From the NCBI RefSeq assembly GCF_040126305.1, contig NZ_CP149510.1, positions 996,001-1,060,000 of the forward strand: a stretch of 64,000 bases of DNA, given 5' to 3'. Positions 1 to 8,460 of the stretch are shown here, one piece after another. The notes under the pieces are model-generated. The model was not told where the DNA came from, searched no databases, and worked only from the letters and a program-made list of their open reading frames with translations. Source of the DNA: Pararhizobium sp. A13 (GTDB taxonomy: Bacteria; Pseudomonadota; Alphaproteobacteria; Rhizobiales; Rhizobiaceae). The position numbers and the translations under genes are program-made. How positions within the stretch are numbered: the stretch's first letter is position 1; every line of letters begins with the position of its first letter.

Positions 1-477
1 GTCAATGAAGTGCCTGTCTGCCTGGATGTGATGCGAGAGGCGGATCTCGACTGCATCCTGCTTGCCGGGCGCTACACGCTTCTTGACCGCACCGCCACCG
101 CCGAGCTTTTGCCTCTCTGCGAGAAAAAGAAAACCTCGCTGGTGGTTGGCGGCGTTTTCAATTCGGGTATTCTGGCGACGGGTCCGGTGGAGGGATCGCA
201 TTTCGACTATATGCCGGCAAACCGGGAGGTTCTGGACAAGGTGGGTGCGCTGGAGAGGATCGCCCAGTCGCAAGGGCTGCCGCTTGCGGCACCCGCCATC
301 CAGTTTCCTCTACAGAATCCGGTCGTTGCCTCCGTCCTGCTCGGAACGGCAAAACCATCGAGCCTGACGCGCAATATGGAATTGACGGAACGGCGCCTGC
401 AGCCGGACGACTTCGCGCCTTACGACGCCTATACGCTGGTCGCGCCCGAATTGGGAACAGAAGCCGTTCGCGTTTAG
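1..477 (+). CDS. Aldo/keto reductase, probable L-fucose (aldose) 1-dehydrogenase, 3' part only
   Basis: The reading frame is open from base 1, so the N-terminus lies outside the window; 158 codons remain. The segment LDCILLAGRYTLLD followed by GGVFNSGILATG matches the C-terminal half of the L-fucose dehydrogenase / D-threo-aldose 1-dehydrogenase / pyridoxal 4-dehydrogenase branch of the AKR superfamily. The catalytic Asp-Tyr-Lys-His residues would be upstream and cannot be checked. Inferred role: NAD(P)-dependent oxidation of the sugar to its lactone in the cytoplasm. This fits the FucU mutarotase gene 24 bp downstream and the sugar lactonase at the end of the cluster. The exact sugar is inferred, not shown. 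Confidence 0.8.
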   Translation, partial: VNEVPVCLDVMREADLDCILLAGRYTLLDRTATAELLPLCEKKKTSLVVGGVFNSGILATGPVEGSHFDYMPANREVLDKVGALERIAQSQGLPLAAPAIQFPLQNPVVASVLLGTAKPSSLTRNMELTERRLQPDDFAPYDAYTLVAPELGTEAVRV

Positions 478-501
478 CCGGATCACGAAGGGGAAAGCGG
501 A

Positions 502-948
502 ATGCTGAAGGGAATACATCCATTGCTCGGACCGGATCTTCTGCATGCGATCCGCACAATGGGCCATGGCGACGAGATCGTGGTTGGCGACGCCAATTTT
601 CCGGCCAGCAGCATTGGGCCGAAGGTCGTGAGGGCCGATGGGGTCGACGCCTTGAGCATCACGGAGGCGATCCTTGCCCATATGCCGCTCGATACCTTCG
701 CCGCCGAATCCGCCTGGCGGATGGAAGTCGTCGGCGATCCGGCGGCAGAGCCGGAAGTCTGCGTCGAATTCCAGAAGCTGGTCCACAAGCTCGCCGGTAA
801 TTTCAAGGTCGTGCCGATCGAACGTTTCGCTTTCTATGAGCGCGCGCGCAAGGCAGCCTATATCGTCGCGACCACGGAGTTTCGGCTTTATGGAAATATC
901 ATCCTGAAAAAGGGCGTCGTTCGCCCGGAAGAACTCTACCGGGTGTAG
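502..948 (+). CDS. fucU: RbsD/FucU family L-fucose mutarotase
   Basis: 148 aa, the usual length for FucU. The opening MLKGIHPLLGPDLLHAIRTM followed by GHGDEIVVGDANFPA is the family hallmark; the conserved His and Asp there belong to the active site. The C-terminal YGNIILKKGV is also typical of the family. The enzyme interconverts alpha and beta anomers of L-fucose or related pyranoses, supplying the anomer used by the dehydrogenase encoded just upstream. AAGGGGAAAGCGGA lies before the ATG as ribosome-binding site. It appears co-transcribed with the upstream AKR gene. The assignment to FucU rather than RbsD rests on length and on the lactonase and dehydrogenase neighbours. Confidence 0.88.
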   Translation: MLKGIHPLLGPDLLHAIRTMGHGDEIVVGDANFPASSIGPKVVRADGVDALSITEAILAHMPLDTFAAESAWRMEVVGDPAAEPEVCVEFQKLVHKLAGNFKVVPIERFAFYERARKAAYIVATTEFRLYGNIILKKGVVRPEELYRV

Positions 949-1098
949 GGCCTGCACATACCCGGCCCATGGAGGTGGGACGGTCATCTTCGCGATGGAA
1001 AACAAAGGCTTGGCGTTGGGAGAAAATCAATGCGCAAGGACAGAGCCCGCCGCTTGCAATTTCGAAATTGCTGAGATAGCTTGCCTGCGTAAAATGTT

Positions 1099-1112
1099 TT
1101 TTATCGATAAAA
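1099..1112. promoter_or_regulatory. Perfect 14-bp palindrome, candidate operator of the sugar ABC operon
   Basis: TTTTATCGATAAAA is a perfect inverted repeat in the 237-bp gap between fucU and the binding-protein gene, about 75 bp upstream of that gene's start. Its position and symmetry suit a sugar-responsive repressor of the LacI, DeoR or GntR type. No regulator gene is present in this part of the window, so the partner is unknown. Confidence 0.4.
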
Positions 1113-1185
1113 GGTCGAACTGTTCGCGTCTTGCGGCTCGATCCGAGGAGAACTCAACAAGACGCTGTTGGAGGAGAACAACACC

Positions 1186-2175
1186 ATGACCCTTATGAAG
1201 CATATCCTGACGCGCCGCGCCTTCACCAGCCTCGCTGGCGCAGCCGTGTTCGCGACCATGATGCCGATGACATCGTTCGCTCAGGACGTCACCATCCCGA
1301 TCATCGTCAAGGATACGACGTCCTTCTACTGGCAGATCGTTCTGGCTGGCGCCCGCGCTGCCGGCAAGGATCTCGGCGTCAATGTGCCGGAACTCGGCGC
1401 GCAGGCCGAATCCGACATCAATGGCCAGATCAGCATTCTTGAAAACGCCGTTGCCGGCTCGCCGGCCGCCGTTGTCATCTCGCCGACGGAATTCAAGGCG
1501 CTTGGCAAGCCCATCGACGAAGCTGCCAAATCCGTGCCGATTATTGGGATCGACTCGGCCGCTGATTCCAAGGCCTTCAGCTCGTTCCTGACGACGGACA
1601 ACACGCAGGGTGGCCGTATCGCCGCCGACGGCCTCGCTGCCGCAATCAAAGAAGCAACCGGAAAGGAAGAGGGCGAAATCGCCATCATCACCAACCTGCC
1701 GGGCGTCGGCTCGCTGGATCAGCGCCACAATGGCTTCATGGAACAGATCGCCGCGAAATATCCGGGCCTGAAGGTCGTCGCCGACAAATATGCCGACGGC
1801 CAGGCGACTACCGGCCTTAACATGATGACCGACCTGATCACGGCGAACCCGAACCTCGTCGGCGTCTTTGCTTCCAACCTGATCATGGCGCAGGGCGTTG
1901 GCCAGGCGATCGCTGAAAACAAGCTCGGCGACAAGATCAAGGTCATCGGCTTCGACAGCGATGAAAAGACGGTTGGCTTCCTCAAGGAAGGCGTGCTCGC
2001 CGGCCTCGTCGTCCAGGATCCCTATCGCATGGGCTACGACGGCGTCAAAACCGCGTTGGCCGTCTCCAAAGGCGAGAAGGTCGAGGCCAATGTCGATACC
2101 GGCGCCAACCTCGTGACCAAGGCCAACATGGCTGATCCGAAGATCGACGCCCTTCTGAACCCGAAGGTCAACTGA
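1186..2175 (+). CDS. Sugar ABC transporter periplasmic substrate-binding protein
   Basis: 329 aa. The start is ATG 1186, preceded by GGAGGAG about 9 bp upstream; a TTG at 1168 overlaps this ribosome-binding site and is less likely. The N-terminus has a twin-Arg-like basic patch (LTRRAFTSLAG) and a hydrophobic stretch ending in SFA-QD, a plausible signal peptidase cleavage site. The mature part follows the ribose-binding (Peripla_BP_4) fold: IPIIVKDTTSFYW at the first strand, SPTEFKALGKPIDEA, GIDSAADSKAFSSF, and VIGFDSDEKTVGFL near the C-terminus. It captures a sugar in the periplasm for the ATPase and permease encoded next. The neighbouring enzymes suggest fucose or a similar deoxysugar; specificity cannot be read from the sequence. 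Confidence 0.93.
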   Translation: MTLMKHILTRRAFTSLAGAAVFATMMPMTSFAQDVTIPIIVKDTTSFYWQIVLAGARAAGKDLGVNVPELGAQAESDINGQISILENAVAGSPAAVVISPTEFKALGKPIDEAAKSVPIIGIDSAADSKAFSSFLTTDNTQGGRIAADGLAAAIKEATGKEEGEIAIITNLPGVGSLDQRHNGFMEQIAAKYPGLKVVADKYADGQATTGLNMMTDLITANPNLVGVFASNLIMAQGVGQAIAENKLGDKIKVIGFDSDEKTVGFLKEGVLAGLVVQDPYRMGYDGVKTALAVSKGEKVEANVDTGANLVTKANMADPKIDALLNPKVN

Positions 2176-2185
2176 TCCAAGACAG

Positions 2186-2227
2186 GGCGGCAGGACAATA
2201 CCCGTTTGGGTCAACTGTCCTGCCGCC
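2186..2227 (+). other. Strong intercistronic stem-loop after the binding-protein gene
   Basis: GGCGGCAGGACA (2186-2197) pairs perfectly with TGTCCTGCCGCC (2216-2227). The loop contains a nested ACCC/GGGT stem. It begins 10 bp after the binding-protein stop codon and has no T-run. Such structures commonly protect the 3' end of the highly expressed binding-protein message in ABC operons; that role is inferred here. Confidence 0.65.
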
Positions 2228-2248
2228 TGCTGCACAATGCGCTCTCGA

Positions 2249-2287
2249 CCTGCTTCAGCCCGAAACATCGGTTTGAGGCAGGTTTTT
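2249..2287 (+). terminator. Terminator-like hairpin with T5, probable attenuator before the ATPase gene
   Basis: CCTGCTTCA (2249-2257) pairs with TGAGGCAGG (2274-2282) with one G-U pair. An inner CCGA/TCGG stem closes an AACA loop, and TTTTT follows at 2283-2287. It lies 20 bp upstream of the ATPase start and directly after the first hairpin. It probably stops a fraction of transcripts, giving more binding protein than ATPase. Confidence 0.5.
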
Positions 2288-2307
2288 GGATAGGGAGGAA
2301 AGCCGCC

Positions 2308-3861
2308 ATGACAGGACTTTACGACGTCAGCCACCGGCACGAGGAGGGCGCGGCGACGGTTGCCAGGCATCCCGTTCCCAGGGGGCAGCCGATCCTGGAA
2401 CTGCGCGGCCTGCAGAAGAAATACGGTGCCGTCGAGGCCTTGAAGCCGGCCAGCTTGACGTTCCTGTGCGGCGAAATCCACGCCATCGTCGGCGAAAACG
2501 GTGCCGGTAAGTCGACGCTGATCAAGCTTTTGACCGGTGTTATCCGGCGAACGTCCGGCGAGGTTTTCTGGTGCGGCGAACCCGTTCAGCTTTCGAATCC
2601 GACGGAAGCGATCGCACGCGGCATCAATGCCGTCCATCAGGAAGTCGTGCTCTGCCCGCATCTGAGTGTCGCCGCCAATATGTTCCTCGGTGACGAGATG
2701 AACAAGAACGGCCTGATGCGCAAGCGGGCCATGACCGATGCGGCGCAGGCCGTGCTCAACGATCTCGGCTTCAACCTTCCGGCGGCTGCCATTCTTTCCA
2801 GCCTGACGATCGGCCAGCAGCAGCTCGTTGCTACGGCGCGCGCTGCAATGCGTGGCACGCAGTTTCTGATTTTCGACGAGCCGACCGCCTATCTGACCCG
2901 CCAGGAATCGGCGCAGCTATTCCGGCTCATTCGCCGGCTTCAGGCCGAAGGCGTGACCATCGTCTATATCAGCCATCGCATGGAAGAAGTCTTCGAACTC
3001 GCCGATCGCGTTTCGGTCCTTCGCGACGGCACTCATGTTGGCACCCGCAAGATCAGCGAGACCAACGATGCCGAGCTGATCGCGCTGATGATCAACCGCA
3101 CCATCGAACAGATCTACCACAAGGAAGCCCTGCCGATCGGCGCCACCATCGTCGAAACGCGCGGTCTTACCGGCCCCGGTTTCGAGGATGTCTCGCTGTC
3201 GGTGCGCGCGGGCGAAATCGTCGGCCTTTATGGTCTGATCGGTGCAGGTCGCAGCGAATTCGCGCTCGGGCTCTATGGCCGCCAGCCGGTGACATCGGGC
3301 GAAATTTACTGGGAAGGCAAGAAGGTCGAGATCCGCAACGAACGTCAGGCGATGGATCTCGGCATTGCGCTGGCGCCGGAAAGCCGCCGCGACCAGGGGC
3401 TCTGCCTCAATCTGCCGATCGGCCTCAACATCAACCTGCCGGTGTTCGACCGGCTGACGAGCGGTTTCACCATCAACCGTCGCCGCGAGATCGAAAACGC
3501 CGACCGGCAGATCAAGGACCTGAAGATCAAGACGCCGACGCGCCGGGTGCTGGCGTCCGCCATGTCCGGCGGCAACCAGCAAAAGATCGTCATCGGCAAG
3601 TGGCTCAGCCACGGCGCCAAGCTGTTCATTTTCGATGAGCCGACCGTTGGCGTCGACGTCGGCACCAAGGCGGAAATCTACCGATTGTTTGCCCGGCTGC
3701 TGGAGCAGGGGGCAGGCATCATCCTGATCTCGTCCTATCTGCCGGAGGTCTACGAGCTTGCCGACCGGCTGCATGTGTTCCGACAGGGAAAACTCGTGGC
3801 CAGCCACAGCTATCGCGGCGGCTCGCACGAGGACGTGCTGACCCAGGCGATCGGCGTTTGA
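2308..3861 (+). CDS. Sugar ABC transporter ATP-binding protein, two fused NBDs
   Basis: 517 aa, typical of RbsA/MglA/AraG-type proteins with two nucleotide-binding domains. ATG 2308 has GGAGGAA upstream; the longer reading from 2206 runs through the terminator-like hairpin and is rejected. NBD1 shows Walker A GENGAGKS (about residues 62-69) and Walker B FDEPTAYLT, with a signature degenerated to LTIGQQQ. NBD2 has the usual degenerate Walker A (GLIGAGRSE) but a good signature (MSGGNQQK) and Walker B (FDEPTVGVDVG). The protein works at the inner face of the membrane and energises the permease encoded 42 bp downstream. The asymmetry of the two sites is normal for the family. Confidence 0.93.
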   Translation: MTGLYDVSHRHEEGAATVARHPVPRGQPILELRGLQKKYGAVEALKPASLTFLCGEIHAIVGENGAGKSTLIKLLTGVIRRTSGEVFWCGEPVQLSNPTEAIARGINAVHQEVVLCPHLSVAANMFLGDEMNKNGLMRKRAMTDAAQAVLNDLGFNLPAAAILSSLTIGQQQLVATARAAMRGTQFLIFDEPTAYLTRQESAQLFRLIRRLQAEGVTIVYISHRMEEVFELADRVSVLRDGTHVGTRKISETNDAELIALMINRTIEQIYHKEALPIGATIVETRGLTGPGFEDVSLSVRAGEIVGLYGLIGAGRSEFALGLYGRQPVTSGEIYWEGKKVEIRNERQAMDLGIALAPESRRDQGLCLNLPIGLNINLPVFDRLTSGFTINRRREIENADRQIKDLKIKTPTRRVLASAMSGGNQQKIVIGKWLSHGAKLFIFDEPTVGVDVGTKAEIYRLFARLLEQGAGIILISSYLPEVYELADRLHVFRQGKLVASHSYRGGSHEDVLTQAIGV

Positions 3862-3903
3862 GATCGTGAAAAGACCAGAAGAAAATATGCGTGGAGGAAA
3901 ATC

Positions 3904-4878
3904 ATGACCGTTGAAGCGACGACAGAAGCGGCACCAGTGCCGAAAAGGGGCATGAACATCCTGTTCGGCCTGACTTTGCTTGGCCTTCTCTTGTTCCTCT
4001 GGCTGGTTCTGGGCATCGCCACAAACAGCTTCTGGACCCCGAACAACATCAGCAACCTTTTGCGGCAGGGGGCGATGACAGCCATTCTCGCCGTCGGGCA
4101 GACCTTCGTCATCATCACCGCCGGCATCGACCTCTCCGTCGGTGCGGTGGTCGGTTTCGCCAGTGTCGCGGTCGCCTGGCTGCTCGCCGCTGGTGTGCCG
4201 CTCTGGCTGGCGATGATCATCACGCTGCTGATCGGCGTGCTGATCGGCGCGTTCCACGCTTTCGGCATCGTGCGCATGGGGCTTCCGGCGTTCATCATCA
4301 CGCTGGCGACCTTGACGTCGCTGCGCGGCATCGGCCTTCTGATCACCAACGGTTCGACGATCTCGATCAGCAACGAGGCTTTCACGAATTTCTCGCGCGC
4401 CGATTTCCTCGGCGTTCCCAGCCTGTTCTGGATGGTTATCGTCGTCGCCATCCCCGCCTATGTCTTCCTTCACTTAAGCCGTTGGGGCCGCTATCTCTTC
4501 GCCGTCGGCTCCAACAGCGAAGCGGCGCGTCTCTCCGGCGTCAACGTCAACCGGACGATCTATCTTGCCTATATCCTCTCCTCCACTTGCGCTGCCTTTG
4601 TCGGCCTGCTGCTTGCCTCGCGCATCGGCATCGGCAACGCCACCCAGGCGGAAGGCTGGGAACTGCAGGCGATCGCTTCCTCAGTCATCGGCGGTACCAG
4701 CCTGTTCGGCGCGGTCGGTTCGGTGCAGGGCCCGCTGCTGGGCGCCTTCATCCTGGCGACGATCAACAACGGCGCCAACCTTCTGAACGTCAACTCGTTC
4801 TGGCAGCGCATCATTACCGGCGCGCTGATCATCGTCATCGTCTACTTCGACCAGCTGCGCCGCCGCGGCTCGCGCTGA
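3904..4878 (+). CDS. Sugar ABC transporter permease (RbsC family)
   Basis: 324 aa, rich in hydrophobic segments. It shows RbsC-family landmarks: SFWTPNNISNLLRQGAM, then GQTFVIITAGIDLSVGAV, then the cytoplasmic GNATQAEGWELQAIASSVIGG region that contacts the ATPase. About eight to ten transmembrane helices are expected. GGAGGAAAATC precedes the ATG. The gene directly follows the ATPase gene and is clearly in the same operon. It forms the channel of the importer with the products of 1186-2175 and 2308-3861. Confidence 0.93.
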   Translation: MTVEATTEAAPVPKRGMNILFGLTLLGLLLFLWLVLGIATNSFWTPNNISNLLRQGAMTAILAVGQTFVIITAGIDLSVGAVVGFASVAVAWLLAAGVPLWLAMIITLLIGVLIGAFHAFGIVRMGLPAFIITLATLTSLRGIGLLITNGSTISISNEAFTNFSRADFLGVPSLFWMVIVVAIPAYVFLHLSRWGRYLFAVGSNSEAARLSGVNVNRTIYLAYILSSTCAAFVGLLLASRIGIGNATQAEGWELQAIASSVIGGTSLFGAVGSVQGPLLGAFILATINNGANLLNVNSFWQRIITGALIIVIVYFDQLRRRGSR

Positions 4879-4891
4879 TCGTCTGCTCCCC

Positions 4892-4920
4892 CATCCGGCT
4901 GGTTCCGATCCGGCCGGATG
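4892..4920 (+). other. Small intercistronic hairpin after the permease gene
   Basis: CATCCGGC (4892-4899) pairs with GCCGGATG (4913-4920) in the 97-bp gap between the permease and dehydrogenase genes. There is no T-run, so it is more likely an mRNA-processing or stability element than a terminator. Confidence 0.35.
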
Positions 4921-4975
4921 CTCCTCGGAAGCCTGTTCCCAACCTGTTGCGGAAGATTACAAGGAACTGCCTGCC

Positions 4976-5995
4976 ATGAAAGCGGCGATCTGCCTGGAGC
5001 CCGGGCGCCTCGACATCATTGACCGACCGGTATTGCCGGTGCCGCCGAAGGGCTGGGCACGGCTTGCAGTCAGCCATGTCGGCATTTGCGGAACCGATTA
5101 TCATATCTTCGAAGGCAAGCATCCCTACCTCGAATATCCCCGCGTCATGGGTCACGAGATCTCTGCGCGAGTGATCGAATCCGGGCAAGGAGTTTCGCTG
5201 GAACCGGGAACCCCTGTTATCGTCAATCCCTATCTTTCCTGCGGAACCTGTGTCGCCTGCCGCAAGAACAAGCCGAATTGCTGCACGGCGATCAAGGTTC
5301 TCGGCGTGCACACCGACGGTGCCTTCTGCGAAGAGATCCTGGTGCCGCAGGGCAATCTTTATCCGGCTGGCGACCTGTCGTTGGAGGCGGCGGCGACCGT
5401 CGAGTTTTTGGCGATCGGCGCCCATGCCGTGCGCCGTTCGCTCGCTCCGGCCGGATCGCGGGCGCTGGTCATCGGGGCCGGACCCATCGGCCTTGGCACT
5501 GCATTGTTTTCGCGTATCGCCGGCCATGAGGTAACGCTGCTCGATGCGAGCGTTGAGCGGCTGGACATGGCAGCGGATCGGCTTGGATTTACGCACGGCA
5601 TTCGTGCTGGTGACGGCGCCTTGGATGCGGTGCTGGCGGTGACAGGCGGTGATGGCTTCGATGTTGTCTTTGACGCCACCGGCTTCGGCGGTTCGATGGA
5701 AAAGTCCTTCGCCTTCGTCGCCCATGGCGGCTGCCTGGTCTTCGTCAGCGTCGTCAAAGACGACATCCGGTTCTCGGATCCGGAGTTCCACAAGCGCGAA
5801 ATGATGCTGGTCGGCAGCCGCAATGCGACGCGCCAGGACTTCGAGCATGTCGCCGCCTCGATCCGCGCCGGTCGTGTGCCGGTCGAAGCGCTGATCACGC
5901 ATCGCACGACGCTAAATGATGTGGTGAATGACCTGCCGCGCTGGGCACATGAGAAGGCAGGATTGATCAAAGCCGTGGTGCAGGTGTCGCCATGA
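4976..5995 (+). CDS. Zinc-dependent alcohol (sugar/polyol) dehydrogenase, MDR family
   Basis: 339 aa, normal for medium-chain dehydrogenases. Catalytic zinc ligands are C38 (VGICGTDYH) and H60-E61 (MGHE). The structural zinc set C89, C92, C95 and C103 is complete. The NAD-binding motif GAGPIG is at 167-172. The enzyme resembles the sorbitol, L-idonate and threonine dehydrogenase branch. In this cluster it probably oxidises a sugar, sugar acid or its 2-keto-3-deoxy derivative; the exact step is not certain. Its last codons overlap the lactonase gene by 4 bp (ATGA), so the two are translationally coupled. Confidence 0.88.
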   Translation: MKAAICLEPGRLDIIDRPVLPVPPKGWARLAVSHVGICGTDYHIFEGKHPYLEYPRVMGHEISARVIESGQGVSLEPGTPVIVNPYLSCGTCVACRKNKPNCCTAIKVLGVHTDGAFCEEILVPQGNLYPAGDLSLEAAATVEFLAIGAHAVRRSLAPAGSRALVIGAGPIGLGTALFSRIAGHEVTLLDASVERLDMAADRLGFTHGIRAGDGALDAVLAVTGGDGFDVVFDATGFGGSMEKSFAFVAHGGCLVFVSVVKDDIRFSDPEFHKREMMLVGSRNATRQDFEHVAASIRAGRVPVEALITHRTTLNDVVNDLPRWAHEKAGLIKAVVQVSP

Positions 5996-6855
5996 CGCGT
6001 ATCGACGCGCATCAACACTATTGGACGCTGGGCCTAGGCCACAACGACTGGCCGCCGCCGGAGCTTGCGCCGATTTACCGGGATTTCACGCCGGATGATC
6101 TGATGCCGCATCTGGCGGCAGCGGGCATCACCAAAACCGTGCTCGTCCAGGCGGCACCCAACCTGGCGGAGACCGAGTTCCTGCTTGAATTGGCGCAGTG
6201 TGAAGAAACCGTCGCCGCCGTCGTTGGGTGGGTGGACGTGTGGTCGCCAACGGCGCGTTCCGATCTGGAGCGGTTCAAGCTCCATCCGAAGTTCCGGGGA
6301 ATCCGTCCGATGCTGCAGGGCATCGAGGATGCGTTTTGTATTCTTCAGCCCGAGGCGATCCGCACGCTCGAGATGCTGCCGGACCTTGGCTTGCGCTTCG
6401 ATGCGCTTGTCCAACCGCGCCACCTGCCGGTGATATCGGCGCTCGCTGACCGCTTGCCCTCCCTGCCGATCGTTGTTGATCACGGAGCAAAACCGTTCAT
6501 TGGCAAAGGAATCCTCGAGCCCTGGCGCGCTGACATGGCAGCGCTCGCCCGGCGGCCGAATGTCTGCGTCAAGCTCTCCGGACTGGTGACCGAAGCGGGG
6601 AGCGGTTGGACGGTCGACGAGCTGAAACCCTATGCAGGCTATCTGATCGAGATTTTCGGACCGCAGCGCGTCATGTTCGGCAGCGACTGGCCGGTTGTTA
6701 ATCTCGATGCAAGCTATGAGCAGTGGTGGCTGGCTGCAAACGAACTGCTGCGGAACCTCGACGAAAGCGCGCGCCAGGCTGTTTTCCGCACGAGCGCGGC
6801 GCGCTTCTACGGGATTGATCTTGAAGGGCAGGTTCGGGCAAGCGGCTTTACCTAG
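5992..6855 (+). CDS. Amidohydrolase-family sugar lactonase (L-fuconolactone hydrolase-like)
   Basis: 287 aa, COG3618/Amidohydro_2 family. The N-terminal metal motif is DAHQHYW (H7, H9). Other conserved parts are VVDHGAKP in the middle and MFGSDWPV near the C-terminus, where the Asp acts as general base. Members of this group hydrolyse sugar-1,5- or 1,4-lactones, for example L-fucono- or L-rhamnono-lactone, to the acid. It completes a route sugar, lactone, sugar acid together with the aldose dehydrogenase at the left edge. The dehydratase and later aldolase steps are not seen in the window and may lie to the left. The substrate is inferred from the fucU neighbour. Confidence 0.85.
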   Translation: MTRIDAHQHYWTLGLGHNDWPPPELAPIYRDFTPDDLMPHLAAAGITKTVLVQAAPNLAETEFLLELAQCEETVAAVVGWVDVWSPTARSDLERFKLHPKFRGIRPMLQGIEDAFCILQPEAIRTLEMLPDLGLRFDALVQPRHLPVISALADRLPSLPIVVDHGAKPFIGKGILEPWRADMAALARRPNVCVKLSGLVTEAGSGWTVDELKPYAGYLIEIFGPQRVMFGSDWPVVNLDASYEQWWLAANELLRNLDESARQAVFRTSAARFYGIDLEGQVRASGFT

Positions 6856-7040
6856 TATCAAGCCATCCATGACACGGTTAGGGCTTGCCCTGCCGGGAGG
6901 GAGGCATATTTGTTGCGTCGCACAAGAAAAGTGCTACTGTTTGCCTCGCTTGCGGACACGCGGACACAAAGAACAGAATGCAAGGTTGCGTCCGGTTGGG
7001 AGCGGCGTTGTCGTCTACGGTAACAAGGAGAACGCTTCCG

Positions 7041-8317
7041 ATGTTTTACCAGCTTTATGAGCTCAATCATGCGATGATGGCTCCTTGGCGCGCCGCGGCG
7101 GATGCCATGCGGCTGGCCTACGCCAATCCGCTCAATCCCATTGCCCACACCTATTTCGGCCGCATGGCCGCCGCTGGCCTCGAAGTTTTCGAGCGCACGA
7201 CCCGTCGCTACGGCAAGCCGGAATTTGGTCTGCCGGAAACGATCGTCGATGGAACGTCTGTTGCCGTCAATGAGCGCATCGTCTGGCGCGAGCCCTTCTG
7301 CAACCTCATCCATTTCGAACGTGCAGTACCGAAAACCAGGACGGCCGATCCCAGGGTGCTGATCGTCGCGCCGATGTCCGGACACTATGCGACGCTGCTG
7401 CGTGGCACTGTCGAAGCGCTGTTGCCGCAATCGGATGTCTATATCACCGACTGGATCGATGCCCGTATGGTGCCGCTGACCGAGGGCACCTTCGACCTCG
7501 ATGACTACATCGATTACGTCATCCAGATGCTGCATTTCCTCGGACCCGACACCCATGTGATCGCCGTCTGCCAGCCGGCGGTTCCGGTACTCGCCGCCGT
7601 GGCGCTGATGGAAGCGAATGACGATCCGCTGTCGCCGTCCTCGATGACGCTGATGGGCGGCCCGATCGACACGCGCATCAACCCGACCTCGGTCAACCAG
7701 CTCGCCGAAGACAAGCCGATCAAATGGTTCCGTGACAATGTCATCATGCCGGTGCCGTTCCCGCAGCCGGCTTCATGCGTCCGGTTTATCCCGGCTTCCT
7801 GCAGCTTTCCGGCTTCATGTCGATGAATCTTGACCGCCACCTGACCGCGACGAAGGAGTTCTTCGCACACCTTGTTAAGAATGACGGCGACGCCGCCGAA
7901 AAGCACCGCGACTTCTACGATGAATATATGGCCGTCATGGATCTGACGGCGGAGTTCTACCTCCAGACGGTCGAGACCGTCTTCATACGCCATGCCCTTC
8001 CGAAGGGCGAGATGATGCATCGCGACCGCCGCGTCGACACGACCGCGATCCGCAAGGTCGCACTGCTCACGGTCGAGGGCGAGAACGACGATATCTCCGG
8101 CGTCGGCCAGACGAAGGCGGCGCAGACGATCTGCACGAATATCCCCGAGAACATGCGCATGCACCACATGCAGCCGGATGTCGGCCACTACGGCGTCTTC
8201 AACGGATCGCGGTTCCGTCGCGAGATTGCGCCGCGCATCACCGCGTTCCAGCGTGAGCATGCCCGCCGCGCCAAGCCGCCGGTGCCGCGGGTAATCAAGG
8301 GCGGAAAGACGGCCTGA
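7041..8317 (+). pseudogene. phaZ: Intracellular poly(3-hydroxybutyrate) depolymerase, frameshifted
   Basis: Two adjoining reading frames together give a PhaZ of about 425 aa, the usual length. The first frame starts at ATG 7041 (AAGGAG upstream) and carries the catalytic-cysteine motif AVCQPAVP (Cys177, the counterpart of Cys183 in Ralstonia PhaZa1). It is in frame up to VPFPQP near 7770 and then runs into unrelated sequence ending at 7826. The second frame picks up at MRPVYPGFLQLSGFMS (7775) and continues to 8317. Adding one base, most simply a third G at 7769-7770, restores PGFMRP. The gene is either a real frameshift mutant or carries a sequencing error. When intact, the enzyme mobilises cytoplasmic PHB granules to 3-hydroxybutyrate. 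Confidence 0.85.
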
Positions 8318-8415
8318 TCCGGCTTATATCGATTTCATCGGTCGATATCAGGGGTTTGCTGGAATCTGCGAAGGTTTGTCTTGCAGAGCGGCAGACCCCT
8401 TCCCATCTCGTTATA

Positions 8416-8443
8416 AGCGGGCCCGAAGGAGAGGCCCACTTTT
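8416..8443 (+). terminator. Possible weak terminator after phaZ
   Basis: AGCGGGCC (8416-8423) pairs with GGCCCACT (8433-8440) with one mismatch, followed by TTT. It lies about 100 bp past the phaZ stop codon and 18 bp before the next gene. It could equally be a leader hairpin of that gene. Confidence 0.3.
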
Positions 8444-8460
8444 AGCGAGGACTTCTGAAC

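Noticed and set aside
1027..2661. Open frame of 544 codons on the minus strand opposite the binding-protein gene
   Set aside because: It is the codon-biased antisense of a clear sugar-binding gene, rich in Arg, Asp and Gly with no family motifs, and crosses the intercistronic hairpins.
2917..4473. Open frame of 518 codons on the minus strand opposite the ABC ATPase and permease genes
   Set aside because: It covers two real genes and their gap; the predicted protein is low-complexity and highly charged, as expected of antisense frames.
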